A stretch of 64,000 nt of DNA from Rhynochetos jubatus. Lineage: Eukaryota; Chordata; Aves; Eurypygiformes; Rhynochetidae. The translations under genes were made by a program, and so were the position numbers. Under the pieces are notes generated by a model, which was given only the letters and a program-made list of their open reading frames with translations, made no database searches and was not told the origin of the DNA. Location of the stretch: NCBI GenBank assembly GCA_027574665.1, contig CM050648.1:140554175-140618174 (forward strand). The letters run 5' to 3'. Shown here piece after piece: positions 1-9,861 of the stretch. Within the stretch, counting starts at the first letter, position 1. Every line of letters begins with the position of its first letter.

Positions 1-2002
1 ATCTCAGCATTTAACGTGTATGGATAAAGTGTTAACTGAAAGCCAAATGAGGCAACTGGAGGAATGGTGGCAACACATGGAACAGTCAGTGCAAAAGAAA
101 CACGATCAAGTTGTGGCAGAAATCGATGAATTTAACCTGCTTATGAATAAAGCACAGGATATTCAGAGACTGATACAAGAACAGTGTTTACAAGCAGAGT
201 TACATTCCTCACCTCAAGGAGAAGCCAAATACCCTGTCCTTTGTACCACATCGCTACAGGACATTAAACATGGTCTTTCTCTATTAAAAAGGAGGATTGA
301 ACTGCAGATGAAAAGAATTTGGAGTGACCAAGAGAAGGTAGCTTTGGAGAACTCCATCCACGATTTGCAGAGCAAATTGGAAGCATTATCGGTGCAACAA
401 ACTCCTCAAGAGGATGATCAGATCACTGGCCCTGCTCTCATGAAACATGAAGTGATGAAAAGGCTGAAAGAAAATATTTTGTGGGTCAAAGATTCACTGT
501 CCTCTCTTGATCAGAAAGCAGCACTTTTCCCCAGTGACGTTAAATCACAGATCAGAAGTTGTCAGCTTATGAGCACAGAAATTCTAAACAGAGAGCCTGT
601 GATTGTATCACTGGATTATGGGCTCCAGCACATCATTCCCAACTTGAAGCCAGAGGAGATCTCTGATATGACCTTCCTTTTACAAACATTGCAGAATTCA
701 TACAAGGCTCTTGTTTTAAAATCAGCTCAAAGATTACAGCACCTGGAGCTCCAGCTGGAGGAGAGGCAAAGACTTATTGCAGAAGTAGAAAAAGTTCACC
801 ATCAGCTTCAAAATGCTGAGATGCTCGCCAGGCCTGACAGGAACCAAACCAGCACATGGTCAGAATTAATCAATCAACAAGCCATTTTGAAGGAGATTTT
901 AAAGGACATACAGGAAATAGAAGGGCTTATCTCATCTCACTGTAAAGAGAGTCAGGTCACAGCCGGGGAACTGAGCCTGTCTGAACAACTGTTTTTGATT
1001 GACCAGTTAAGAAGTCTGAAGCATAGAGCAAGGAAGACACAGAGGCAAATTCAGGGTAAACTTCATGAAGTAGAAAAAAAGATAACTGTCTACAGAGAAT
1101 TTGCTGAAGGAGTAACTTCATTGCAGCAAGATCTTAATGATGTACATTATGGTGAAATTAACCTGGAAGAAGTTGAATTACTAGATGCCAAGCAGAACGT
1201 GAAGGATAAATGCAAAGCACTTGAGGAAAAAGTATTAGCTTTTCAGTCCAATTTGTCACAAATAAAGAAGTACAAAGAAATCTTTGAATGTGTAGGTCTG
1301 AAATGGGACTCCCTGCAGCTGGATGAATTGCAAACTAAATTTTTTAAAATTAAAAATAAAATTAAAGGGAAGATAATACGCTTTGATAACATTGTTAGGG
1401 AATGTGATAGGATTCAGACATTACTAAATGAAATCCAGGCTGTGACATCCACTGTAAGAAAAGAAGCTAACATCCTAAATGATAGCTCTCGCTCTTCTCC
1501 TGCTGAGAATCTTCTATCTGTACAGATTCTGTTTCAGACAGCTCAACAGATCTTGCACTTAACCCAAGACGTAGCAAATCAAATAAACAAAAATGAGGTC
1601 TTCGATACACCATTCAAAGACTGTAAGATGAAAGAAATAAAGAGCCTGGAGAAAGATGTTGAGGAATTGAATCAGTTTCTTCAAAACTTGATGTCTAGTC
1701 TCCAGTGTGTAAATGAGGAAGATATCCAGAATGAAGTAGACCATATATTCCAAGTCATAGAGCATATTCAATTAGAGCTCCAGCAGCCACTTCTGATAGA
1801 CATAAAAGTAATGCAGTATGAAAAGATGCGATGGGAAGCAATTCAGAATATGATGCAAGCAAAATTTTCTGCTATTAAATGTATAATGGAAAAAGAGAGG
1901 GAAAACCAAGGAGAAAAGTCTCTTGCTTCTGGTACAGAAACAAAATTAGAGACACTGCAAGATCATGAAATACAACTGAAGGCAGACATTGCTGCCCGTG
2001 TT
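1..2002 (+). CDS. SYNE2: SYNE2 window exon 1 (giant ~2-kb rod exon)
   Basis: Open from base 2 to the donor GTAAGT at 2003, giving wr 1-667 and ending in phase 0 after ADIAARV. The product is entirely helical and polar, about six degenerate spectrin repeats. Candidate core tryptophans occur in LEEWWQHMEQ, RIWSDQEK, ILWVKDSL, TWSELI and LKWDSLQ. Bases 1-7 (atctcag) could be a splice acceptor, which would start the exon in phase 0 at base 8. More probably the exon simply continues upstream of the window. The ATG at 20 is an internal Met, not a start. One unusually long exon amid small ones is what I recall of vertebrate SYNE2. Confidence 0.93.
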
Positions 2003-3535
2003 GTAAGTATATTTAATAAAAGTAAAGTATAGCCATATGTCTTTTCCCAATCATTAGATTTGGTGTCTGTGGCTGTAGTGTTTATATTTTCGTGACTTAT
2101 ATCCTACTTTTATTCTAAAAACTGAATTAGCCTGTCATCATCTCTGCATTGGTGGATATGATTGAAATCATGATAAGAAACTAAGGATACAAATTAAGTT
2201 AGTTGAATTGTGTTTGATTATAATCAAGCAGTGTGGATTAGCACAAGGAAAGAAGGTACTGGAGAGGAAGGAAAAGGTAGTGTTGAAATGTTGAGGTGAA
2301 GAGAGACTAGGTGCAATTGTCCTGGGATTATTCTTGGGACCGATTTTATGTTACATTTTCAGTCTTAAGAAGGATGAAAAATACCAGAAGTGCCTTGTTT
2401 CTGCTATAAAGAAAAAGCTTACCAGTTGGGAATGATCAAGGAGAATAAAGCACAGGTTGAACCAATGTCGTCAGGCCTCAGGGAGAGTGAGCAAAGGAAA
2501 GGCAGCTGGGATCCAAGGCTTTAACACAAGTATATAAGGCATTGCTGCAGGATCAACCTGGTTCTTGATGCCTTTGTAAGGAAAGGTCCACTGAAGCTGG
2601 AACAGATGCTGTTAGAGGGAGGAGGAATGTAGAGGGCAATTAATAAAACTGAATTTGGTCAACCTGATAAGCTGAGGGCAAGTGTTGAAATCTACTTGAG
2701 AAATGTAATTAGGAGGTAGACTTAATGGATGGAAAAGAACTGCTTAAGCTAAACAGCATTTTTAATACAAGGAGAAAGAGGTAGTAAATAAATTTAGGTT
2801 GGAAACCAGAAGAGTGTTCACAGTCATAGCAGAGAGGTTCTGGAACTGTGTCATAGTCAAGAAGACCTGTGCCCCGACTGCCCAAGAGATCAGTGGATAC
2901 GAACGAGGAAATAGGAAGTAGTAGCTCATAGCAGGGGGTGGGACTCAGCATCCGTGATGGATTTATGGTCCTGCTGCCAGATTTCCTGGTTTGCTGTGCT
3001 TCATCTTCACTGCTTGGATGTTGTGTGGGAAGCACCATGCCAAAGTTTCTCTGCCCTTTGTGAATCCAAGAGCTGGCAAAGTCACACACCATTCTGTGTG
3101 TCAGTAGATGCAAGAAGAGGGTTTAGTGAGCAGCAGTTTAGCAAGTCACAGTGGAGATACCCTCTAGAGCAGAATAAAGCATCAACGTGTGGACTTTCCT
3201 TGTCTGAACAGTATGTATACTGGCCTCTCCATAAGGGTTTTTATGGCTCTTGTGTCCTGCCGTCTTTCTCTCTGGACTTTTCCAGTATTGGCTGTTCCCT
3301 CATAACCCCTGTTCCTGTGGTTAAGGTCACTCAATCCACAGGTTACAGTACTGCTCTGTGACTACCTAGATAGCAGAGTACGTTTGCCATGTGTCTTCCC
3401 TCCCCTCCTCAGGCCGATTCTGGGAGCGTTGGTCTCAAAGACAACCAGGTGTGAAATTCTGAGAAGACCATCTGGTGATCCAGAGGAGCGCAGCAGTCTT
3501 TCTTCATTGTTCCTTTGTCTTTGTAACGTTTCCAG
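2003..3535 (+). other. SYNE2: Intron 1
   Basis: GTAAGT...CAG intron of about 1.5 kb. I see no recognisable repeat or conserved element. Open frames around 2709-3361 and 3384-3722 lack coding character and are chance. Confidence 0.85.
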
Positions 3536-3858
3536 AGTGCTGTGGAGGAGGCGTGTAAGACCGGTGAGCTTTATACGAAGGCTGTTCAGAGCGCTGCCAG
3601 GCTCCTTGAGGAATATGAAGCTCGAGTCACATCTGCTGCAGCAGAGCTCGGTAGCTCAGAGGAGTTCTGTCAGACCCCGCAATGGGAGCAAGAAGAGTTC
3701 AACTCTGCAAAGGCTAACATAGAAAATCTGTACTCCAAGCTGAAAAACCTTGTGAAACCAGAAGACAAAATATGTTTGGAAAATACTTTAATGGAACTTG
3801 CCAATAAGAGTTTGGCATTAAGGGAGAAGGCTCAAAGAAAGGAGGATGATGAGCAGAG
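3536..3858 (+). CDS. SYNE2: SYNE2 window exon 2
   Basis: Acceptor ...cgtttccag before 3536, donor GTACGT at 3859. Enters phase 0 (SAVEEACK) and leaves phase 2 with AG of an Arg codon; wr 668-775. The exon encodes helical rod with NIENLYSKLKNLVKPEDK and ends in the charged KEDDEQR. A second AG two bases downstream of the chosen acceptor would break the frame. Confidence 0.92.
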
Positions 3859-4774
3859 GTACGTTTAAGAGATCTTCCTAGGTCGTGTTCCTTATTATGA
3901 GAGATTTGACTGATAATAAATGCTCTGATAGAGCCAGGTAATTCAGCAGAAAGAACCGTAAGCATTTCGGTTGTTTTTGGGTGTGGTTGTAATGGTAGGA
4001 GAAGTACCAGGCAATAGGCATGTTGCTAATGATTTACAATGCAATCAGTTTTAGTATATTCCAAAAAGTACGTATGGGGCTTGACTGAGTATCATGTGGT
4101 GCCAGAATCAGAAGGAAGCACATCTCCAGTCTCTAACTCAGTCCTAGTGCAGCTTAGAATAGTTTTCCGAGGAGTCCTAATGCAGGTATTCCATGGGCTA
4201 TTCTGATAGCTTGAAAAAGTAAACACCAACAAGATGCAGACCATCGTTTCCTTCCTTCAGATGTACGTACGAAACAGATCTGAAGGGCCTTCAGATACAT
4301 GTACAGAAAAAGTCTGAGAGATAAAGGATTTTAATTGCTTGCTCATTATCTTGATCCAGTGCTTCTGGTTCTGTTGAGCATAACCTTAAAATCTGCTTTT
4401 ATAATCAAAGAATTGGATGTCTTTAAAGATAGAAAAGAGATGATAAGATTTAGAAACTGGGATGGTACAGACCACACATCGTAGGGACAGATAGAATGTG
4501 TGCTACAAATTGAGAACTCATTTTTGGGAATGTCTCCAGAGGATGGAGACAGATCAAGACATCTTTACCTCTGTGGCATTTGTACCTGCATCTCTAAAAT
4601 ATGTTAGATGTCAGACCTGAAGTGTATGACAAATGCTAATTGAAGATAACTTGCAAAACAGTAAGGACTACTAGTTCAGAGGATTTATTTATTTTTTAAT
4701 TCTAGGGGGCATTATGGTGAGAGAGGGGAGCAACCACAACAAATTTTAATTGGCTTTTTAATTGTTTCCTGCAG

Positions 4775-4919
4775 GTATTTTGAAAAATACAAAAGCTACA
4801 CAAAAACTAAAGATAAGGTGTGTGATGGTCTTAACCAACTGGAAAAGATGCTTAGACAGTCCTTGTCTCAAATACCAATGTCTTATAAAGAAGCTTTGGA
4901 GCGCTTAGAGGAAAGCAAG
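4775..4919 (+). CDS. SYNE2: SYNE2 window exon 3
   Basis: Acceptor tttcctgcag before 4775, donor GTAAGA at 4920. Its first base completes the split Arg codon from exon 2. It encodes YFEKYKSYTKTKDK through ERLEESK and leaves in phase 0; wr 775-823. It is a clear helical spectrin-repeat segment. Confidence 0.92.
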
Positions 4920-5441
4920 GTAAGAGAGGCTCTTGAAAAGCTCATGCAAAACTGTGATGGAGCTATGCACACCATATGATATCACAGTAGAAAGAAATGA
5001 AATTCTTGGTGCTGTATTTAACTATATGTAAAGCCACAGAATATATTTGCATATTCTTATAAAAAGCCAGTTTATAACAGGCCATGTAAAATGAAGTACA
5101 CCTTATTGCAGTAGAAATCAAACATTATCTGTGCTTAAGATGGTGTTGCATTTCTCTTCAGATCCCTGGTCGCTTCTTTGCAGGACCAGGACTGATCAGA
5201 GTTCTAACATTGCTGCTGTTTTCCCTCAGAAGTGAAAAATCAGACAATTTCCAATTTCCCCACCCAGGACACTCTTGCTACCTCCCCACCAGAACTCTAA
5301 TGAACTTCTTTGCTGTCTTCTCTTCTGGTATTCATCATATTACAGGCTTGTCATTTTATATATCTGTAACTCTTGCTCATGTCTCTTCCCTTCCAAATAA
5401 CCAGAAAGAAGAACAACCTAATTGCCTGGGCACGCTGTTCT

Positions 5442-5466
5442 TCTCTTTGTTTTGTTTGTTTGTTTA
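5442..5466. repeat. (TTTG)n-type simple repeat
   Basis: T-rich run with repeated TTTG units in intron 3. Confidence 0.6.
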
Positions 5467-5640
5467 CCCCATCTTCCTCCTCAGTCCTAGCCAACAGAAT
5501 TCTCTCATTACAACTGTATTTAACCAGCTCGGTGGAGTGATTGCCATTTTATTAGAGGATCCTAGTCATGTCACTGAATGCCTCATTAACACTTCTGACT
5601 GTGTTGTTTTATTTATTTACTTGTTTATTTTTCTCATAAG

Positions 5641-5856
5641 ATTTTAGTGTCCAGCATTGACTCGGCTGAAGATGACCTTGTGAAGCTGCGGCAGGTCTCT
5701 GGAGAGCTGATGAGATTATGCAAGAGAAGTGACAAGGCACTGGGCAGGATTGTAAAGGTGTTGTGGGAAAATTGGCTGGGTTTGCTTGAGGCAGCGAAAG
5801 GGCTGGAAATTAACTGTGAAGAACTAAAGCAGGAATGGAAATTCATCAATGAAGAG
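5641..5856 (+). CDS. SYNE2: SYNE2 window exon 4
   Basis: Donor GTGAGT at 5857. Of two neighbouring acceptors, only the AAG ending at 5640 keeps phase 0; it gives ILVSSIDSAED. A TTTTAG ending at 5647 would shift the frame. The exon encodes 72 codons, wr 824-895, with tryptophans in VLWENWLGLLEA and QEWKFINEE, typical of spectrin-repeat cores. Confidence 0.92.
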
Positions 5857-6203
5857 GTGAGTTGCTCAACAAACCTTAGCAGGGATAGGGCCCTCTGTAA
5901 AATGGCACGTAAAGGGCTGAGATCCGTGCAGAGCATCATCTCCTACCTACTGATCAGCCAGTTATCTCCAGCGTTTCTTGAACCTGGAGTCAAAAATGAT
6001 GGAGATACTTATGTTCTCTGAACCCAGAACAACTCTGTGTGGAGTTACGTGCTTTGTTAGACTCAGCTGTTTTGGAACACTTCAGAGGTTCAAGTTCTCT
6101 GCCTGTGTAATTCCCAGTTATGCGTGTGAGTAAATGAATAATGTAACAAAGTGATGGAATAAAAAAGCACTTTATCTCTTACTTTGACCTGCTGTTTACT
6201 TAG

Positions 6204-6469
6204 CTGGAACGAGAAACAATCATTCTCGATAAGCTCCAGGAAGAACAGCCAGAAAGTCTTAAAGAGAAAGAAAAGGCCACCAGAGAGGAACTGGTAGAAT
6301 TACTAGAGTTTGTGAACTCATTTGAGGAAAACATCAACCAGCAACAGCTCCTCTTACTCTTACTTCTTCACCGAATAAGAAACATCCTGAATACATCTGA
6401 AAATACTGAGACAGAAGCTGCCCTTCCTGCCTTATGTGAGATAAAGGCAATGCAGGATCGCTGTAAAAA
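6204..6469 (+). CDS. SYNE2: SYNE2 window exon 5
   Basis: Acceptor tgtttacttag before 6204, donor GTAAGT at 6470. Enters phase 0 (LERETIILDK) and leaves phase 2 inside a Lys codon; wr 896-984. It contains NQQQ followed by seven consecutive leucines and then HRIRNIL, a hydrophobic stripe unusually uniform for a spectrin helix. Confidence 0.92.
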
Positions 6470-6584
6470 GTAAGTGGTGTGAAATTTCCGCTGAAGATAA
6501 GACATGGGACTACTTATAAGCATGGCATTTTATTGGGTATTAAAGCATATGTGAAAGCTGTAATGCACTTCAAATGATAGTGAA

Positions 6585-6690
6585 TGCCCTACTGGGTCAG
6601 ACCATTGCTCCATCTCGCCCATCTACTGTCTCCAGCCCGGGCACCGAGGGATAGTAGTTAGGGACGAGACTTGAGCCTGGGCATATCGTG
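6585..6690. repeat. Old interspersed repeat, sauropsid 'tactgggtcagacca' family
   Basis: The stretch cctactgggtcagaccattg followed by ctccatct...cccatctactgtctcc resembles a widespread archosaur/turtle interspersed repeat that I remember but cannot name with certainty (CR1-related or a SINE tail). It is diverged and its ends are vague. Confidence 0.45.
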
Positions 6691-7258
6691 TGTGGGCTGC
6701 AATTTGTGTTCAAATGTAGAAGGAATCAAGGGATGATAGTCGATTTTGGAGGCTCCAAGCTCTTGTGGAACTTGAAGGAGATGTGTGGGTCTTCCACCAT
6801 TATGAAAATCAGACCTTGTGCTTTTAGCCACAATGCAACTTTTGCCTTACTAAGTGAGTGCCACTGTTTAAAATGTGTCTCAAATATTTTTTGCAAGTCT
6901 GTGATTGTGCTCACCCTTCTCCAGGCCTGCTTTTTGTCATGGAAATCTTTGTGAATGTCATTTGCACTGCCAGTGTTTTCAGACTCTGAGAACTGGAGCT
7001 CTGTTGGCTGTTTAAATGTGCATGCTATCTGATATGGTCTACCAAATACTTTGTTTAGCAGTATCTGAAGATATTTTGAAGAAACTGAGACAATTAAGAA
7101 CGGAAACTCAGAGTTAGTTACAGAAAACAGTATTAAAATGCAGAAAAATGTGATTGTGGCCATATATTTTAAAAATACCTGTATTAAGCATGCTCTTTGA
7201 TTATGCCTATGTAGTGTAGTGTCTAACACAATATATTCTTGCTGGAAATTTTTCATAG

Positions 7259-7415
7259 GTTGTATGAAAAGACTCAAGATCATAAGGGTTCTGTACAAGC
7301 TGAGATTCAAGAGAGGAACAAGATCACTGAAGAAATAAGTGCTGTGATAAATGCATTACACAATGCTGCATCTCTGTTATTAAAAGATGCTAATGGCAAG
7401 GCAGGACGACTGGAG
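7259..7415 (+). CDS. SYNE2: SYNE2 window exon 6
   Basis: Acceptor tttttcatag before 7259. The first base completes Lys and the exon reads LYEKTQDHKG to AGRLE; wr 984-1036. The frame requires the weak donor GTTGGT at 7416. A better-looking GTAACA four bases on (7420) would put a stop into exon 7. Confidence 0.88.
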
Positions 7416-9492
7416 GTTGGTAACAGCTCTGTTATTGTGTGGGGACATTGGGAATATGTTCTTTTTTTCATGCAGGGGTTGGAATTTGCTCCAAATAAAA
7501 TTAGTGTCAGAGTATATTCATGTGCATATGCACATTGACTTGAAGAGAATGAATCTGGTTCAGCAGACTGACAGGCCCTGCTGTGTCCTTGGTTTGTGTT
7601 CCTCTCCCTCTGTGTGGTTCAGTTAGCACAGCCATGGAAGTCTTTCCAGACTGAAGAGATTCACAGCCAGTTACGTGCCTTTTAGGAAGGGCTTAGTGTA
7701 CATCCTGCACCCCTTCCCCTGCTGCGTACCTAGCCAGGACAGCTTCATATGCTCCATGTTTGATGTCCCACATCAGGGGGTTAACCTAGTAAATGCTTTT
7801 TAGAAATCAGACTCTGATCAAGACCACAGTCTGCAACAACCAGCATTCTGCAGCAACCCAGTCTATACATTTCTATCATTTCAGTATATTTTTGTTATCT
7901 GCGGTTAGCATGAGAGGGAAGTGTTAACTACATCTTGAGGTAGTTCTGAAAACCCATGTCGTGAAACCTTGTGGATTTGTCTGAAAGGGTTGGTTTTCAT
8001 TTAAAATTATTTAGGATTAGAATTTAGAGTTGGGTCTGGTTTTACTGAGTTCTTTGAATCCAGGAAGAGATGTTATCACTGCGGGTGCTTGATGCCTGCT
8101 CTTCTCACTCACATGCCAAATGAGCACCAAAAACTCACCCAAAGGTGGGTTTAGACCTTATTCCTGTTCCTGACAGCAGTCAGCCCAAGCAGATGTTAAC
8201 GGCAATCCCGTCAGATGATTTCTTTGTAGCAGGATGTCACAGCAGGCCTGTTCCTTTTGAGAAGGTTCAGCTGAAAAATTCCCTAATTTTACTTAATGCA
8301 AACACCAGTAAGCAAAAATCTGCAGAGCAATTTCATCCCTAATTCTATAGCATCATTCAGGGCTCCATTGCATTTATTGAATAGGAAGGTCTATTTCACT
8401 TCCACTTGGCAAATCTCGGTTAGTCGGATTGCAAAGTTTTCACTCGCCAACATACATGAATAAGTAAATGGGAAGTGATATCATCTAGTCCCCTAGGAAA
8501 AAAATTAGGGCAGCTTTGACAGGCATCTGCTTTCCAGCTAATAATCCCTGAAATACGAACATGCATTTGTATACACAAACCAGTTTGCAGGGACATTTGT
8601 TTTGGAAACGAATGTTGTAACTGATTCTTTCAGATTCAAGTCCGGGAATCTATAAACTTCCGTAACTGTTGTCAAATGGCACAATTGAGATTGTGTCAAC
8701 AGCAGCTTTCTCTGTGGTGAGGCACACAGCTGTTTCGTGGGTTTGAGTTTTTTAATATCAGACCCAGTTGTCATGGGGTGACAGGGAATTCATCAATCTC
8801 AGACTCTTACATACTCCTTCTATGCACTGTCTTTGAGTGAGGGAAGAGATTCCCAAGTGAAGACTGGGAGTTAATGGATTATCATTCCTCCTGATTGAAG
8901 ACGAAAAGGATGTTAATTTTAATGTCTTTTGTTGCCTGGTAGGGGCTTTAGATCATTTCCCCCAATGACTCGAGTTAAAATTTGAGTTTCTCAAACAGCT
9001 GAGCATTGGGAAAAGGAACCATAAAGCAAGCAAACAGCACTTTCCAACTTGAAATTCTAGAAAACCTTCAAAACAAATGAGTTGCTTCATTCCTCCTGCA
9101 AGAGGACTTAGATCAGATTTTATTTCTAGGCCACAGGCTGTAGACAGTTGTTCAAGTTTCTTTTATCTCGTAAAACCTACATTCTTCATGCAGAACTGGA
9201 AACTACTGTTTTGAAAGGAGCCTGCCGTGCCGCTCCGCGTAATTGCCTGAAAGCAGACACTTCAGCTTGAAACCTGTTGCTTTTTGTGGCCTTTGTGTTG
9301 TTTATAATAATGAAGGAATGAACGCTGGCTATTAAATGTCTTTCAAAGAGAAAATGCGCTTTTGGCAAAAGAGAGGGTACAAAGGTTAACGTTTAATCGC
9401 AGGAGCACTTCAAATGATTACATTGCTATACCTGTCAATAAACATCGGTGCCTCCGTTGCCTGACGTGGAGTAGTATGGAGTTTAATTAAGT

Positions 9493-9510
9493 CTCATTTA
9501 ATTAAATGAG
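9493..9510. repeat. 18-bp perfect palindrome with paired TAAT sites
   Basis: ctcatttaattaaatgag equals its own reverse complement. The core TTTAATTAAA is a paired homeodomain-type site. A second tttaattaa lies just upstream at about 9482. Confidence 0.7.
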
Positions 9511-9599
9511 TGAGTATTTCTCAAAATTAATCTGCTTGCAGAGATAGTCATATTAGGTTTGATATCACAAACCCAGCTTTTCCAAAACGTAATTATGGT

Positions 9600-9655
9600 A
9601 GGAAACACAAAACACAACATGTATGTCTATATACATATGTATGTATACACACATG
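9600..9655. repeat. Alternating purine-pyrimidine (TATG/TACA) low-complexity run
   Basis: A run of tatgtatgtatacacacatg type just upstream of the exon 7 polypyrimidine tract. Confidence 0.5.
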
Positions 9656-9705
9656 GGCTCAGTAAAAGCTGGCTGAAACAGCTGAAGTTGTTCTTTATTT
9701 TGTAG

Positions 9706-9861
9706 GAGGTGCAGAATGTGATTGGTAAAGAAAGTCAAACTCTGAAGGATATCATGGAGAAACTCCGGATCAAGTATTCTGAAATGTATACAATAGTTCC
9801 TGCAGAGATCGAAACACAGTTGGAGGACTGCAAGAAAGTGTTGCAGGACCTAGAAGACAAG
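9706..9861 (+). CDS. SYNE2: SYNE2 window exon 7
   Basis: Acceptor tttattttgtag before 9706, donor GTAACT at 9862, phase 0 at both ends; 52 codons, wr 1037-1088. It contains EKLRIKYSEMYTIVPAEIE, identical to my memory of human nesprin-2 over this stretch. This is the best single exon for the gene assignment. Confidence 0.94.

Larger units (their letters stand above)
3859..7258 (+). other. SYNE2: Introns 2-5 (between exons 2 and 6)
   Basis: Four introns of 916, 721, 347 and 789 bases. Intron 3 has T-rich runs with TTTG units near 5442-5466 and TTTA-like units near 5606-5632. Intron 5 holds an old repeat fragment (listed separately). Nothing else is recognisable. Confidence 0.8.
7416..9705 (+). 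other. SYNE2: Intron 6, with an AT-rich possible regulatory segment
   Basis: 2.3-kb intron with no clear transposon. From about 8860 to 9560 the sequence is non-repetitive and dense in TAAT/ATTA and SOX/TCF-like words (acaaagg, ctttgtg), and includes an 18-base perfect palindrome. It is flagged as a possible enhancer only by inference. Confidence 0.6.

Noticed and set aside
1..8. atctcag at the window edge as the acceptor of exon 1.
   Set aside because: It would fit in phase 0, but only seven bases are visible and the window more likely starts inside the exon, so I did not trim the exon.
20..2032. Treating the ATG at 20 as a start and the stop at 2032 as the end of a 670-residue protein.
   Set aside because: The frame is open upstream of the ATG, and the last nine codons lie beyond a consensus GTAAGT donor; it is an internal exon.
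6726..7310. 194-codon open frame on the minus strand.
   Set aside because: It overlaps intron 5 and the exon 6 antisense, with no domain or coding bias; a chance frame.
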